A stretch of 64,000 nt of DNA from Arachnopeziza araneosa (GCA_003988855.1 QYAI01000003.1:372001-436000), one strand, 5' to 3'; shown: positions 41,932-54,701, counted from the stretch's first letter. Program-made: numbers and translations. Notes: generated by a model from the letters alone, not told the origin.

Positions 41932-44900
41932 ATGGGAGGAGAAACAGTCCAAACTACCAAGCTAAAAGGCACATATCCCAAACTCTCCGGGAAACCTGTT
42001 GGACAATGGATTCCAAACATCTACAGAGACCGGATCTCACAGTTCTACGGTGGTGGACAATATGAAGGCAAAAATCTACGAGCGTATGCATCATTTCAGG
42101 TTCAATCACCGCTTGCAAGTGAATGAGAAGCTGATGGTTTAACTCAATTAGAATGTTCAACGAGGGCGTTGCGTCCGGCAGCCCGCATGTGAAGCTATCA
42201 GTCTGGGATGCCCCAGACCTCAGTCGACCAACCTTTGACGATGCAGTCAGCCATAAATTTAAGCCAGCGAAAGTTGGAGATTCTTTCGGGCCATCATGGT
42301 CAACACATTGGTTCAAATTGCAGCTCACAGTCCCAGAAGAACTCCGCAAAAAGGAGCTGCTTGAGCTTCACTGGGATGCGAATAATGAGGGAATGGTCTG
42401 GACTGAAGATGGTAATGCGCTCCAAGGTCTAACCGGTGGTGGTGAACGAACCGAATGGGTTTTGCCAGACGGTTTTAGGGACGGTGAAGAACATACAATA
42501 TACATCGAAATGGCGTGCAATGGAATGTTTGGCAATGCCCCTGGTGGAGATTCAATCCAACCACCAAATCCTAACAAATATTTCCAGTTAGCTAAAGCGG
42601 ACATCGTTGCTGTGAATGTTCAAGTTCGACAATTATACATTGACATTTGGGTCATTGGAGATGCTGCAAGAGAGTTTCCAACCGATTCATGGGAGGAACA
42701 TAAAGCCCTCAAGGTGGCGAATGAGATCATCGAAACATTCGAGCTAGGGAATCAAGATTCCATCATCAAATGCCGCAAAATTGCAGCGCAGTATCTGGGC
42801 AGCAACGTTAGCTCCTCTAAGGTATATGAAACTGGAACTACGCCTCTCGTTTATGGCATTGGACAATGCCATATTGATACTTGCTGGCTCTGGCCATGGG
42901 CTGAGACCAAGAGAAAGGTTGCCAGGTCTTGGTCTAATCAATGCAATCTGATGGATCGCTACCCCGAGCATCGCTTTGCGGTCTCCCAAGCTCAACAATA
43001 CAAGTGGCTCAAGCAGTATTATCCTTATGTATTTGATAGGGTAAAGGAGAAAGTCAAAAAAGGCACTTTCCAGCCAGTTGGTGGTAGCTGGGTCGAACAT
43101 GATACCAACCTTCCAAGCGGAGAGTCTTTGATCCGACAATTCATATATGGACAGCGATTTTTCGAGAGTAATTTCGGGGAAAGGTGTAAAACATTTTGGC
43201 TACCTGACACTTTTGGTTACTCGAGTCAACTGCCCCAATTGTGTCGATTGGCTGGTATGACTCGATTCTTCACCCAAAAACTGAGCTGGAATAACATCAA
43301 TAAATTCCCTCATACAACGTTCAACTGGGTGGCCCTCGATGGAAGTCAAGTAATCTGCCATATGGCTCCTGCTGAGACGTACACTGCCGAAGCCAACTTC
43401 GGTGATGTCAGACGCTCAGTAACTCAGCATAAATCGATGGATCAGGACGAGACATCTCTTCTTGTATTCGGTAAGGGCGATGGTGGTGGAGGTCCAACTT
43501 GGGAACATCTCGAGAAACTTCGACGTTGTCGCGGAATGAGCGACACAGTCGGAATGCTGCCAAGAGTTCATATGGGCAACTCGGTTGAAGATTTCTTTGA
43601 TCAACTCGAGAAGAAGGTTGAAGATGGTCTTGACTTCGTCACTTGGTATGGAGAACTCTACTTTGAGCTACACCGAGGCACCTACACTACTCAAGCGAAC
43701 AATAAGCTCAACAATAGAAAAGCAGAGATTATGATGCGTTCGATTGAATTATTGTCTACTCTAGCCAGTATCAAAGGAGATTACAAGTACCCAAAGAAGG
43801 AGATTGATGATATGTGGGAAGGCATTCTCCTGTGCCAGTTCCATGACTGTCTCCCTGGAAGCTCAATCGAAATGTGTTATGACGACAGTGACGCGGTAAG
43901 TCTGATCTTGCCATATACCCTTGCATTTAATGCTAATTGTTTAAAGCTCTATGCCGAGATATTTAAGAGTGGCAACAAGATCTTGAAAGATCTTGAGGAA
44001 ACTATTGGCGTTCAATCAGTCACGGAACCCAAGTCCAAGGATGAACTTCTGGCGCTGAACACCATGCCCTGGCCCCGACAAGAGGTCATCTCCATCGATA
44101 AAAATCAGACTGCTGTCGCTTGTGGTGACGGAAACCTTTTGGATATCATCAGTACATTCAAAAATCCCGAAACACCCACGGTCAGTGTGAAAGAGGCCAG
44201 GAGTGACGTATTCGTTCTTCAGAACGAGCAATTGAAAGTAGAAGTTGAGAACGGAGTTATCACTTCTCTGTATGATTTCAAGGAAGAACGAGAAGTAATT
44301 TCCAAAGGAGGCAAAGCTAATCAGCTCGTGATATTTGATGATAAACCTCTCTACTGGCAAGCCTGGGATGTTGAAGTTTACCACTTAGATTCTCGAAAAG
44401 AGTTATCATCTGGAGCAACAAGGATTTTCCAACAGGATCCTCGCCAAGTCAGCGTTGTGACAGAGACAAAAATCAGCGAAAAGAGCTGGGCTAAGACTTA
44501 TATCACACTTTCCGCTGCCTTTGCGGGCCAGCCATCCTATGTCGAAGTGCATAGTGAGGTTGAATGGAGAGAAGATATGAAATTCTTGAAAGTTGAGTTC
44601 CCTGTCGACGTGAGGAATACCGAGGCTTCGTATGAGACCCAATTTGGTATCGTGCGTAGACCAACGCATTACAACACTACGTAAGTTCTATTCTTAGACA
44701 TTTTGTAATTACTAACTTTGTACAGTTGGGATATGGCTAAGTTTGAAGTCTGTTGTCACAAGTATGCCGATCTTTCGGAACATGGCTACGGCGTGTCTAT
44801 CTTGAATGACAGCAAGTATGGATTCGCTACTGTTGGCAATGTCATGCGTCTGTCATTGCTTCGCGCTCCTAAAGCACCCGACGCTCATGCAGATATGGGC

Positions 44901-45335
44901 CGGCATCATATCCGTTGGGCTATCTTACCTCACCAAGGTGCATTGGGATCAACCACTGTCCGAACAGCTTTCAACTTCAACAATCCGTTGAAGCTAGTCC
45001 AGGCACCCAAGAAACTTTCTGCGTCCGCTTTTAGCATTCCTATCAAGCTCACGGGCAACCCATCCCTGATCCTCGATACAGTGAAGCGAGGCGAGGATGA
45101 CGAAGATGTCAGCCGTGGAGAGTTAGCGAAGAGGAAGGGCAAGAGCGTCATCTTGCGTATTTATGATAGTTTGGGAGGAACCAGCAAGGGCACAATCGAA
45201 ACGACGTTGGATGTGAAAAAGGTTTGGAAGACGAACGTTCTAGAAGACGACGAAGAGGCATATGAGATCAAGGATGGAAAGGTCAAGATTACTCTGAAGC
45301 CTTTCGAGGTGGCCACGTTCAGATTGCAGCTTTGA
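41932..45335 (+). CDS. AMS1: Alpha-mannosidase, glycoside hydrolase family 38 (vacuolar Ams1 type)
   Basis: Exons are 41932-42083, 42152-43895, 43947-44680 and 44726-45335, giving 1079 aa, close to yeast Ams1. Family GH38 motifs are present: GQCHIDTCWLWPWAET (zinc His and Asp, about residue 288), WLPDTFGYSSQLPQL with the nucleophile Asp (about 400), FGKGDGGGGPTWEHL, and QFHDCLPGSSIEMCYDD near the end of the catalytic part. The C-terminal beta domains follow. The intron 43896-43946 is exactly 51 bases with no stop, so a naive reading inserts 17 extra residues; GTAAGT, TGCTAAT and AAAG signals argue that it is spliced. No signal peptide is seen, which fits Ams1 delivery by the Cvt/autophagy route. 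It trims free mannose oligosaccharides in the vacuole. An alternative start at 41914 would add six residues. Confidence 0.95.
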
Positions 45336-45688
45336 GCTCAAAATTATGGTTTGGATACGATTATGTGCATAAATTGTACGAGTTGACCTGTCACTTGGAA
45401 AAAGACCAAAGACAAAGCTTGTGATTTGTTTTGGATCATGTGAACTCGGATTCATCCATTCAACATAAACTCGCTATTGTATGCAGGGAAAGTTTTCTTT
45501 CAATCCAGGTAAATTTGATCAAGATTATCGATGCATCTCATAAACAACTGCATACCCACTACACTGAGGGATTGATGCAAAAATGAGTGCCTTGTTCTTC
45601 AAGCCTTTAGTGTACGATTATCTTATACTTGAGAAGCAATATTCCAATAAGACATACTATTACCATCTAACATATATATTCTTCAATC
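45336..45688. other. Spacer between convergent genes
   Basis: AT-rich 3' flank of the mannosidase and of the next minus-strand gene. No gene is seen. Confidence 0.5.
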
Positions 45689-47270
45689 TCAAACCCAAGT
45701 ACCACTATTCTCATCTACATCTAGTAAGTTTTGAGATCGACAAGACTCTAGATGATCAGAGCTTACCAGGTCTTTCCACTAGGCCTATCACAACAATCTT
45801 CTCTTTCAATTTCGTCCTTCTTCTCTCATCCCTTGACGTGACATTCAGCTTCTGCTTCGCTCGAAGAATAGCTTCGTGGATGTGCCCACCAGCAAGCGAC
45901 TTGCGGGACGAATCCGTATCTATTCCGCTCATGGCCGTTGGTGATCTCAGATTACCCATGGAAAGTTTGCTCATTATGTCCGATAGCCTCTTACTCAGGC
46001 TGTGTTCCGAGTCTTGCGTGCTCTGAGTTGCTGCTCGTTGATTACGATGCTCGATCCATTGGTCGTGATTCCGATATCTATTGCGATCCCAAACTGGTAT
46101 TGTGGGATATGGGGACTTCTCCAGCTCCAGTATATTTCCTGGAGACGTGGTTCCTGTCGATGAACTAGAGGATGGGTTTCCAAATGTTCGCTTTGTATCG
46201 GATGCGTAGAATCTTGGAGGCCGGCCTCGACAAGCTGGGTTTATTTGACTACGTCGAGGAGGCATCGCTTGATCGTCAATCAGACTCTGTTGGTTCTCCT
46301 TTAGTTCTCTTGTTTCCGAGAAGGGCATTGGAGGGAGTGATAAATAGTCACTTTCCATTGCTCCAACTGGCGATACTGGTGTTGGCCATTGATTTGACTG
46401 GTTAGGATTATATATATCACCAAGGCGCCGCGTTTCGAGTGAGACTGCTTTCCCCCGAGCTCTATTCGGGAGATTGAGTGGCGGCGGAACAAGGTTACCA
46501 TTTGCTAGGCTTTCATAGCTATATTGTTCTTGGGGATTGGTTCTAGATCCATATTCATACTCGTATCTTTCGCGTTCAAGAGCAAGTAATTCCTGCAATA
46601 GGATTTCGTTTGCATCCAGTGTCATTTTCCACTCTTCTTTACGGCTGTTAACTTGTTGCTCAGCTGAAGTTTGATAGTAATTTCGAGGTTGAAGTGCAGT
46701 CATGTTTCGCATTGGCTTCTGCAGAACTGTATCTTGTAAATAGGAAAAGCTCGACTCGGGTGAAGACTCCAAGTCCCAGTTAATCGACGACGTGCCATAT
46801 TGGTCATAAGTCTGCTCTTCTCCATTTTGACTATATTTGCTTCCTGAACTCGTCGAAGAAATAGGGGATCTGTGTTGTTGTCTATCCAATACGCTCAGAT
46901 TAGGAGTAGAGCCGAACGCAAGATCAGATCCAGTGAGTTGCCGTACCTTCGTATGATTACGCCCAATATCCTGTGGTTTGGCCAAAGAATTTGGTGCTAA
47001 TGAATTTGTGGGATAATTGAAAGATGCTTTTGAAGATGTCTCTATAGATGACGATTTCACTGTTAACTCCCGCTTAATAATAACATCCCATGGACTTGTA
47101 CTTTCAACTGGGGTTGTCTCGGCATTTGAAGCATCTAGAACGTCATTTTGGGAAGCTGGGCGTGGAGAGATGCTCCCAGGGTCGAAATCAGTCTCAACCG
47201 TAGGTAAAACGTCAAAAGAGTGGTTTTGATGCTGCAACCACGGCCGATAAGGTTGGAGATGCGTTGCCAT
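45689..47270 (-). CDS. Fungal protein of unknown function, mostly disordered
   Basis: The main minus-strand exon is 47270-45767, with a proposed tiny last exon 45714-45689 after a 52-base intron (GTAAGC donor, TGTAG acceptor). This gives about 509 aa ending in DENSGTWV. Without the splice the frame ends a few codons later. The protein is Ser, Asn, Gln and Pro-rich. Two ordered blocks stand out: a helix with ANEILLQELLALERERYEYE (about residues 208-227) and the C-terminal HEAILRAKQKLNVTSRDERRR-type basic helix leading to KEKIVVIGLVERP. There is no signal peptide or membrane segment. Codon use and length support a real gene. The function is not known, and the last exon is a proposal. Confidence 0.68.
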
Positions 47271-48268
47271 GATGTATAACAAACATAAACCGCCAAGAAA
47301 AGTTCTTAAAGGTAGCGATGAATAAATAACTAGAGAGGTTGACTTTGATTAACAGATTAATCCAGAAATGGAGCAAAAGAACAAAGGCGCAAGAGAGCTG
47401 ACCAAGAAGATCCGTTGCCATGCTCTTGGGTCAGGAGATTGGAGCGGCCGTCCCTTTGTCACTAGATGAAGTCGTCATTCCAAATGACTTCATGCTAGAG
47501 CGAACAAAGAAATCCTAATCGGGCCTTCCTCCTGTTATTCGCCGCTTGAGAACAGAAAACCGAAAAGGGATGGAGTCCTCTATGGCAGATGCCGATGTAA
47601 CGACCAAGTGGTGCCTCAATCGAGAATGTAAACTGATTGAAATTTTGAAAGCTTGAAGTCTCCTTGCTATTAAATTAATAGCCCATCAAGGAAGGCACAG
47701 AATATTTATAAGGCATGGTATAGTTGAGCATGTAAAGATTGATAGAAAACTTACCTTCGAGTACTCCAGCTCTCCCTTTTATTTACTTCCTTTCATGCTA
47801 AGCCGATTGTGTGTAATTATAAATAAAATGTAGCTTCTCGTGACAAATAATGTGAGCCCTAGACCGCATCGGCCGGAAAGTGAATAAAGTACCTAGATGA
47901 GTGAATATTTGAGTATCTTAAAAAGCTGAGTGCAAACAGCAATCGCCAATCATTTTAATTCCTTTGTTTACCTCGTAAGCGAAGCGAATTCTCCATCATG
48001 AGTAGGAGACTAGGTCTCTTCGCTGGTGAAGTAACTCAGCACATCGCGAGACGAGTTTATGAGTTGACTGTCAATGTGATGGAGAAAGAGTCCGAGGATT
48101 TTTCTTCTTCAATATCTACAACTTTTCACGAAGGAAAATTTCTACTATAATGCAAAGTTCTTATCATTGCACTCATGAGAATATATTATCCTAATAAGAC
48201 TTTAGGGAGTGTGTTGTAATCTTAATCGCAACCAAATAAGGGGTATCTTCCTGAACAAAGAAATAACA
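47271..48268. other. AT-rich spacer, no gene seen
   Basis: One kilobase between two minus-strand genes. The 47212-47421 frame overlaps the start of the unknown gene in another frame and I leave it out. No repeat or RNA gene is recognised. Confidence 0.5.
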
Positions 48269-51200
48269 TCACATAACAACGCATTTACCGTTCTTTTCCT
48301 TTTTGCCTGTTTCTTGGCCATAGCGCTTCACTAGAACAGATTCTCGCGTAACATCGGTCCAGCCAGCATTATTTGCTCCAATCCCAAGTTTATCTTGTTT
48401 GGGATCTTTTCGCATTGTAGCTCGCCAGCCTCGCTTTTTCGCATCCTTAATATTCTTAGCTGCACCCCTTTCCGCCCGACTTGGTGCTCTGCCCATCATC
48501 ATTGCCTTTTGTACAAGATAAGGTGAATGCTCCCCAGTTGACGATGATTGGCTATGTATAGTCTCAAGGCGAGGCATAGGTGGGCGGAGATTTGGTGAGT
48601 TATGGTGACCGCGTGAATCTCGGCGGGAAGGTGATGTCGGGTTGAGAGGTGTAGACGGAGGATAGAGTTGATTCGATGTCCGCGAAGGAGAAGAATTGTT
48701 TGCACGAACAGCTCCGCGGAGTGGGGTAGAGCTAAAGCCTTGCTCCTGTGGAATATGACGTGGGGGTGTGCTTGGCTGAGAGGTTTGTGATCCCCAGGAT
48801 GTATTGCGGATATGCGTCTGGGATGGAGGGCGGGACTGTAGGTTGGTGTTTCCAGAATAGCGTCTAGGGTCTGTAGCACTGGAAGGACGACCTTTGCGGC
48901 TGTTTAGACGGGCAAGTTGATCTGGACTAGGCATTACAAGACCTTGTGACATTGAATTATTATTGGTGGATGTTGAAGCTGGAGCTGTGCCACTCCTCCA
49001 AATCGGCAATGGCTGGTCCTGCATCTCCTCGAAGGTAGATCTGGTTATCGGTGCAGTCTCGCTGCGTCTTGATAGTTGGTTTAAAGGTTGTGATTCAATG
49101 ATTTCGCGCTGGTCTTGAGGGACTGGGGTCGGCGGAGGTAACTCAGTGAGATGATGGGAATCGTTCGGTCGCTCTGGGACGGCTTTGTATAAGCTTAATG
49201 TGCTCTCAGGTCGTTCATCTTGGTTTTCAGGCCTCAGCTGACCACGTGGCGACGGCGCGACGTCCGGCTCTGGTTGGAAAGGGGTCTCAACCTCAGTCTC
49301 AGGTGTGGTTTCCCATTCTTGTACTCTTCCATTAGTGTCATCAATAGCCTGAAGAGGTTGTGGAATTGGAGGAGCTGGCTGTTGCAAGGTAGCTAGCATG
49401 GTAGGTTTTGGTGAATCAGATGCTGTTGATGTGTTGCTTGCAGCCACTGGTACGGGCCTTCTTGGGATTCGGTGGATTGGACGCGAAGAGGGCTGTGGTG
49501 AGTCAGGCGGCGAAACGTCATAGAGATCATCAAAATCTGGCGACATAGGAATAGTGACTGGGCGCGGGCTTTCGGTTTCGATAGATACGCGATCTGCCAT
49601 AAAATTAGGAGAATCGGACCGGGCGCGTTGAAATGGGAACCGTTCTCTCCGAGATTCAGCAGTGCTAGTAGAGGCAATAGTCCGGGAACGGTGCAAAGTA
49701 TTTGAATCTAACACTGGAAAGTCTACGCTTGGTGCACGTTGAGTATTGGCACGTTGAAGGGTCGCAGCAGCAGCCTCTGCTAGAAGTGATCGTTGGATAT
49801 GTTCTGGCAATGGTGGAACGGCATCCTTTGTGTACGGAGGTGGCGGAGGAACCCAGTTGTCAGCGTCACTTTCATGAGGATGTTCTTCACGCCCATCTGC
49901 ACGTCGATATTCTATGCGATCTCCTGCAGCGGTTCTCGGATTGAGCCTTCGATTGACTGCAGCAGCGGTAGCCGCACGACGAAGTGTTGCACCCGACCGA
50001 GGGCTCGTCTGAGAATATGGAGCGTCAAAAACATCTTGCTCATCGATAGAAATGGACTCTGAATGTTCCGTCGAGGTAGTCATTTGACTCACTCGTCTCC
50101 TTATTGGAGAGCGAGGCACAAATGGTTCTGATTGTTCTCGGGTAGTAGGCGATGGTAGTCCTTCAGGTCGCGGAATACGAGCTACTGTGGTCGCTGATCG
50201 AGCTACATGGCTACGATTTCCTCGTCTCTGAGCAACAGTCCTCCGTCTGACAATGGCAACCTCAGTGTCTAGGTCTCGATGCTCCTCTTCCAAGACTTCT
50301 GGATCATTCATGCCAACCTCGATAGTAATTTGTTTCTTACGTCCATCGTAGGGGGAATAGCTGAAATCAAGAATCGAAATCCGACCGCCATCCACAGGGG
50401 CTACCCCTTCCTCCTCAGCAGACGGCGGTTGACCGCCAACGCCGGGTGCTACAGCAACAAGCCTCTCTCCGCTCTCTGCATTCGATAGTGAGCCGACCCA
50501 AGTCATCGCACTGACGCGATCAAGTGAGCCGATCCTTTTTCCCTCGACAAACGTGTTTCGAAATTTGTCACAAAGAACCTGCCATTGCGGGATTCTTAGC
50601 GAACTCTCACGGGTTCTATTGACAGAACGCAGCGATGGGCTACTATTTCGGTGACCAAGCTGGTTAGGAGGAGTTTCCACTTCACTTTCCGTGTTACTGT
50701 AAGTACCTTCCCTAAGAACTGGGAGAGCTTCAAGATCTTCGGGAATCCCGTAAACCCAGATAGAGCCTTGAAACCCCGAGGCAACAAGATCGCCTGATAA
50801 GTTAGCTGCTGGTAACGTGCTTGGGAGAAGCTTGGAAGCAGAAGAATCTGCAATTGGTCCAGTGAAATATGTAGTTCCATTTCGCAAATCATCAATACGC
50901 ACGGCGCGAAATGTTTCAAATACTCGGTCGTAGGTGAACGTCCAACTTGCTTCTTCTTCTGCTGTACTCGGTAATAATACTGCATGACTGCAATCTCGAC
51001 TCCCATTCGGAAAAAGTATTGAGGTTGTCCATAGGGCACTGATGCTATCTTCGGGAAGGCTACCGCCCGGATCATAATAAGGTGCCGTCAGAACAACAGT
51101 GCTTGGGCTCTTTGATTGTATGGTTGTCCCTAAAAGCTGAGTTCCGTCTTGGGAAAACGATAATGAGTCTACAGCATAACACTTGACTGCTCGTCTGTCT

Positions 51201-51993
51201 GTGCTAATATTAGTTGGATCTAATGATGAGACTTCGACTCCAGAGTCGTACGCAGCGGCTAAAACCGCCCCATTTGGTGACAAGGCAATAGTGCGTGGGC
51301 TATGATCCAGTGCTACAGCTCGGATATGTTTGGGGGGATGTTCTGTCATGTCATATAGATCAACTTGAAGATCCGTCGAAAGCACGGCGAGAAGGCATCC
51401 GTCATCTGTAATCGTGGCAGAAGCAGGCCTTCGCAATATCTTTAATTCCCTCCTCACCACTATCTCGCGGCCTGTAACATCCAAGACGTGAATCCTAGAA
51501 GAACTATATGCCAAAACATAATGACCTAGGGGAGAAATGCTGAAATGAAACGCTTCGCCGCCTGGTGCGGATGAGGAGCTGATCGAGGTGGAAACTAGAC
51601 TGATCACTGTCTCTTGGGGCCGCAAATAAGCCTCGAATAAATTCCTCTTTATCTCCTTCACGAACAACCGTCGTAGTCGTGGTAGACTATTCTCGTCCTC
51701 TGGGATTGGGATGGAATGATGAGCTGCGGAATACGAGGGGCATCGTGAGAGATGGTGAGCATAGAGATATGCTTGTTGTGACACCTCTCGCCATTTTCGA
51801 TTTAAGATGATGAGGGATGCGAAGGCATTGCAGTTCGCAAGGAGTAGTATTCTGGAGTTCAATTTCAGTTCCTGAAGGGTCAGCCTTGCTGGATCTTTGT
51901 AACTCACTGCTCAATGATTTCATCCGGAAGTCTGTTGAAGGCAATCCTTGCTTTCTTTTGATCCGTAAACCTATCTCTCCCATTCCGAGGCAT
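48269..51993 (-). CDS. Large F-box protein with WD/propeller-like region and C-terminal CaaX box
   Basis: Minus-strand exons are 51993-51908 and 51851-48269, giving about 1222 aa. The 56-base intron (GTGAGT donor, CTCCAG acceptor) joins FNRLPDEIIEQ to ILLLANCNAFASLIILNRKW, a clear F-box at residues 19-55. Residues 100-420 contain beta-rich blocks of propeller style (FHFSISPLGHYVLAYSSSRI, TIALSPNGAVLAAAYDSG, SLSFSQDGTQLLGTT). From about residue 560 to the end the sequence is disordered and rich in Ser, Pro and Arg. The C-terminus KKEKNGKCVVM ends in CVVM, a canonical CaaX motif with Met that favours farnesylation. The architecture suggests a membrane-tethered SCF ubiquitin-ligase receptor. The F-box is firm, the propeller moderate, and the targets unknown. 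Confidence 0.85.
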
Positions 51994-52915
51994 CGGTATC
52001 GATGGAAGAGACATATTTGTGGTTTAGCTGCTGGTTGGTTTCAACATTTGCGGCTGGAAGTTGCTGAGTTTACGAAAAGCGGATACAGGAACGATAGGCG
52101 GCTCTGTATAATGAAACACAATGCGCAAGAAGAGAATCAAGCAGATATTCAATTCAGGAGGTCATGTTCTAGGTGAAATGGGTCGTCAAAACAACAAATG
52201 CGGCGAGGGCGGTCCTTCGTATTCGATTGCGCTCGTCACTCTCCCTTCTCGAAAGCCGCTAGAAGCCTATCCCCCGGTCCTAGAGATTGTTTGTAAAAGC
52301 TTGTCCATTGATTTAGAAGACTTGAATCGTAGACCTGTGTTGACAGCGTGGTGCAGGCAATTGAATCGACGCTCGGAAGAAGAATCTGGGAGAGAGAAGA
52401 TTTACTACTGATCTCTGCTGTGAAACATGCATCTTTATCGCCGCCTACAGCACGAAATCGAGGCACAGATCTATAAAAAGACATACTCTGCGGTGGCGTT
52501 CGCAGGGCAATCTTCAAAGCACTTATTCCTTCAATAGAAGGATGCATATTTAATTCTACTTAAAGGCTAGTGGTATATATAATACATTTAGAGCTATGGT
52601 GTGCCATACCGAGCCTGCTTGGAACTCGTGGGAGCCGGTGCTCTGAAGTCAGCCACAATAGCGGGGAAGAAACACTAAATTTTCTCATGCTATAAACCTA
52701 AGCTATATCTCCAAAGACGAAAGTACTTAGGAGGAGGGATAAATGCATCTACTCCTAGGTGGACATCAAGCAGCTTGCAGCTCCAAGTCAAGTCCATCAA
52801 TTCGATCTCGGCTGCTTTGTCAGAATCGCGCTAGAAGCAGGTTCCGCGACATCTGCAAAACCAAGCGCTCTTTCATGAGCATCCCACCTTCTTTGCCTCA
52901 TCCTTTTCATCCACC
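51994..52915. other. Divergent spacer, no gene seen
   Basis: This region separates the F-box gene and the plus-strand coiled-coil gene and should hold both promoters. The 52121-52411 plus and 52236-52547 minus frames overlap and lack features. The sequence near 52860-52915 is CT/CA-rich, consistent with a leader. Confidence 0.5.
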
Positions 52916-54701
52916 ATGCCCTTTACTGACCTCGAATATGAGGAACTGGTCAAAACTTTAATAGATAATTTCAACATCCTCGCTGACGAGGTTCAACTCC
53001 TGAGTGACCGAAAAACGATACTGGAGCACAAGCTTCGATTCGCTCATGAACAAGTAAGGAAATGGACCATTTCTGTTCTTATAGTCTTGCAGGCAACTTG
53101 CCATCCATTTGAATTTTAATGATGAGAAAACTTAGCTCTAGACCATAGCCGCTACTCTGCAGCAAAGACTGACAACTACCATGTATCCTGATTTTTCAAC
53201 ACTCACATATTTCCATCCTCTCTGACCTCTTATCCAGAATGGACTTGCTAACAGCATCTTTTAATAGTATCAGCAATTAGCAGACAAGTATGCTTCAGGG
53301 GATTCAGAAATCTCGAATATACTTGCAAAACTACACCTGCCACCAGATTTACAAGTTTCTTCGGATCGAATCGGCTTCGTCCCCCTGCCTCTACGAAAGC
53401 AAACTAGCCCGAAGCTACAAACCGCAGTTGTGATTAGGGACGGACGAAGAATATCTCAACGGCTCACGGAGTTGACAGGCAAGTCGACCGGATCTACGGG
53501 TTCTGGTAGAAGTATATCCGGATCGCGGAGCAACCTAAGCTACTCTGCTCGTCGAACCTCGCTATCGACTGTCTTGGAACAAGACTTTACAGTTCCCGGG
53601 AAAAAAGGATCGTTACTCTGCCCATTCTCGCGACCGAATATTGAAACAAGCCCAAAGATGGATGCCCCAGAATCACAGGCTTCTGGCACTTTGGACTCAG
53701 AACGGCCGCTAACGCCTTCCGATATAAAAGATCTAACACCACACAAATCATCTGATCCTATCTGTGCAGCTATGTATGCTGAAACAATGTCGTCAGCAAC
53801 CCCCTCAGCAACTGGATCCGCGGCGAAGTGTCCAATCCGATTCCTTGATCAACATTCTCCCGAAGAAGTAGCTCGCTATTTTGAAACGCATAAACATGAA
53901 ATTCCGCGAAGCCATGAGGTGTGTGTCAAGCGGTATCAGAGGAATGAAGAAGACATCAGGAAGTTGGATGCAAAATATGGCAATTTAGTGAGTATGATTC
54001 AAGGTTTGGGCCAAAAGCACCAGCCTATGCTGCCAGCAAAGCAAGAGGAAGATGTTTTAGAAGAAGAAGAACGGGATGTAGAGCACGTTTCTAATGAGCG
54101 AGTGGAGAGCTGGGCCCAGAACGTTAGTGCTGATGGGATTGGGCAGGATGAAGAACACGTCCTTGAAGATGAAGAAGACAGGGAGTCACGTTTTGATAGG
54201 CCTTTGAAGGAAATACGTGTTGGAGAGTCGCCTAGTCGACCATGGGGCATCTCTGTTCCGATTCTGGAACCTCCTGAAGGACAACGACCTGATTCCCCGC
54301 CTCCTGCGCCAGTCTCTTCTGAGAGCCTAGTTAAGCCTTCTGGAGGTGGATGTCCATTTGACCACGCCGTGCAGACAGAGAAGGGTGAACAACCAATCGT
54401 TGTCCCTGTTCAAGAGCGGCCCGTTGGAAAATGCCTGTTTGGCCTTGGAGAAGAAAAGCCCATCGCAGCTCCGACACTAGAACTAGGAGGATCTATGTAC
54501 GTTCAAGCACAATCCAAGAGCGAGAGGGAATTTACTTCAAATACTCCATTAGCTCCAGCCACCGCAAGCCAACCGGTCTTTATCAATCCTACTGCAGGAC
54601 TAAGAGATAATATGCCTCATATGGTTTTCAATGGTCCAGTATTCATTGGCTATCCTATGGACCAGGCTGTCACCTTCATGCAGCAATACAAGGGGATCTG
54701 A
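52916..54701 (+). CDS. Coiled-coil protein with repeated Cys-Pro motifs, unknown function
   Basis: The exons are 52916-53053 and 53268-54701, giving 523 aa, joined across a 214-base intron (GTAAGG donor, AATAG acceptor). The join HEQ to YQQLADKYA is in phase and continues one helix. Residues 1-60 are a coiled coil. CPFSRP, CPIRFLDQHSPEEVARYFE, GGCPFDHAV and KCLFG supply a series of Cys-centred motifs. A second helical block (about 220-262, RSHEVCVKRYQRNEEDIRKL) follows the second one. Acidic and Pro-rich linkers separate them. Isolated CP dipeptides can act as heme-responsive motifs, but that is only a possibility here. No signal or membrane segment is visible. Confidence 0.74.

Noticed and set aside
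45583..46026. 147-codon plus-strand frame
   Set aside because: Antisense to the 3' part of the unknown gene at 45689-47270, with no features of its own.
52121..52411. 96-codon plus-strand frame
   Set aside because: It overlaps a similar-sized minus-strand frame, lies in a divergent promoter and shows no motif.
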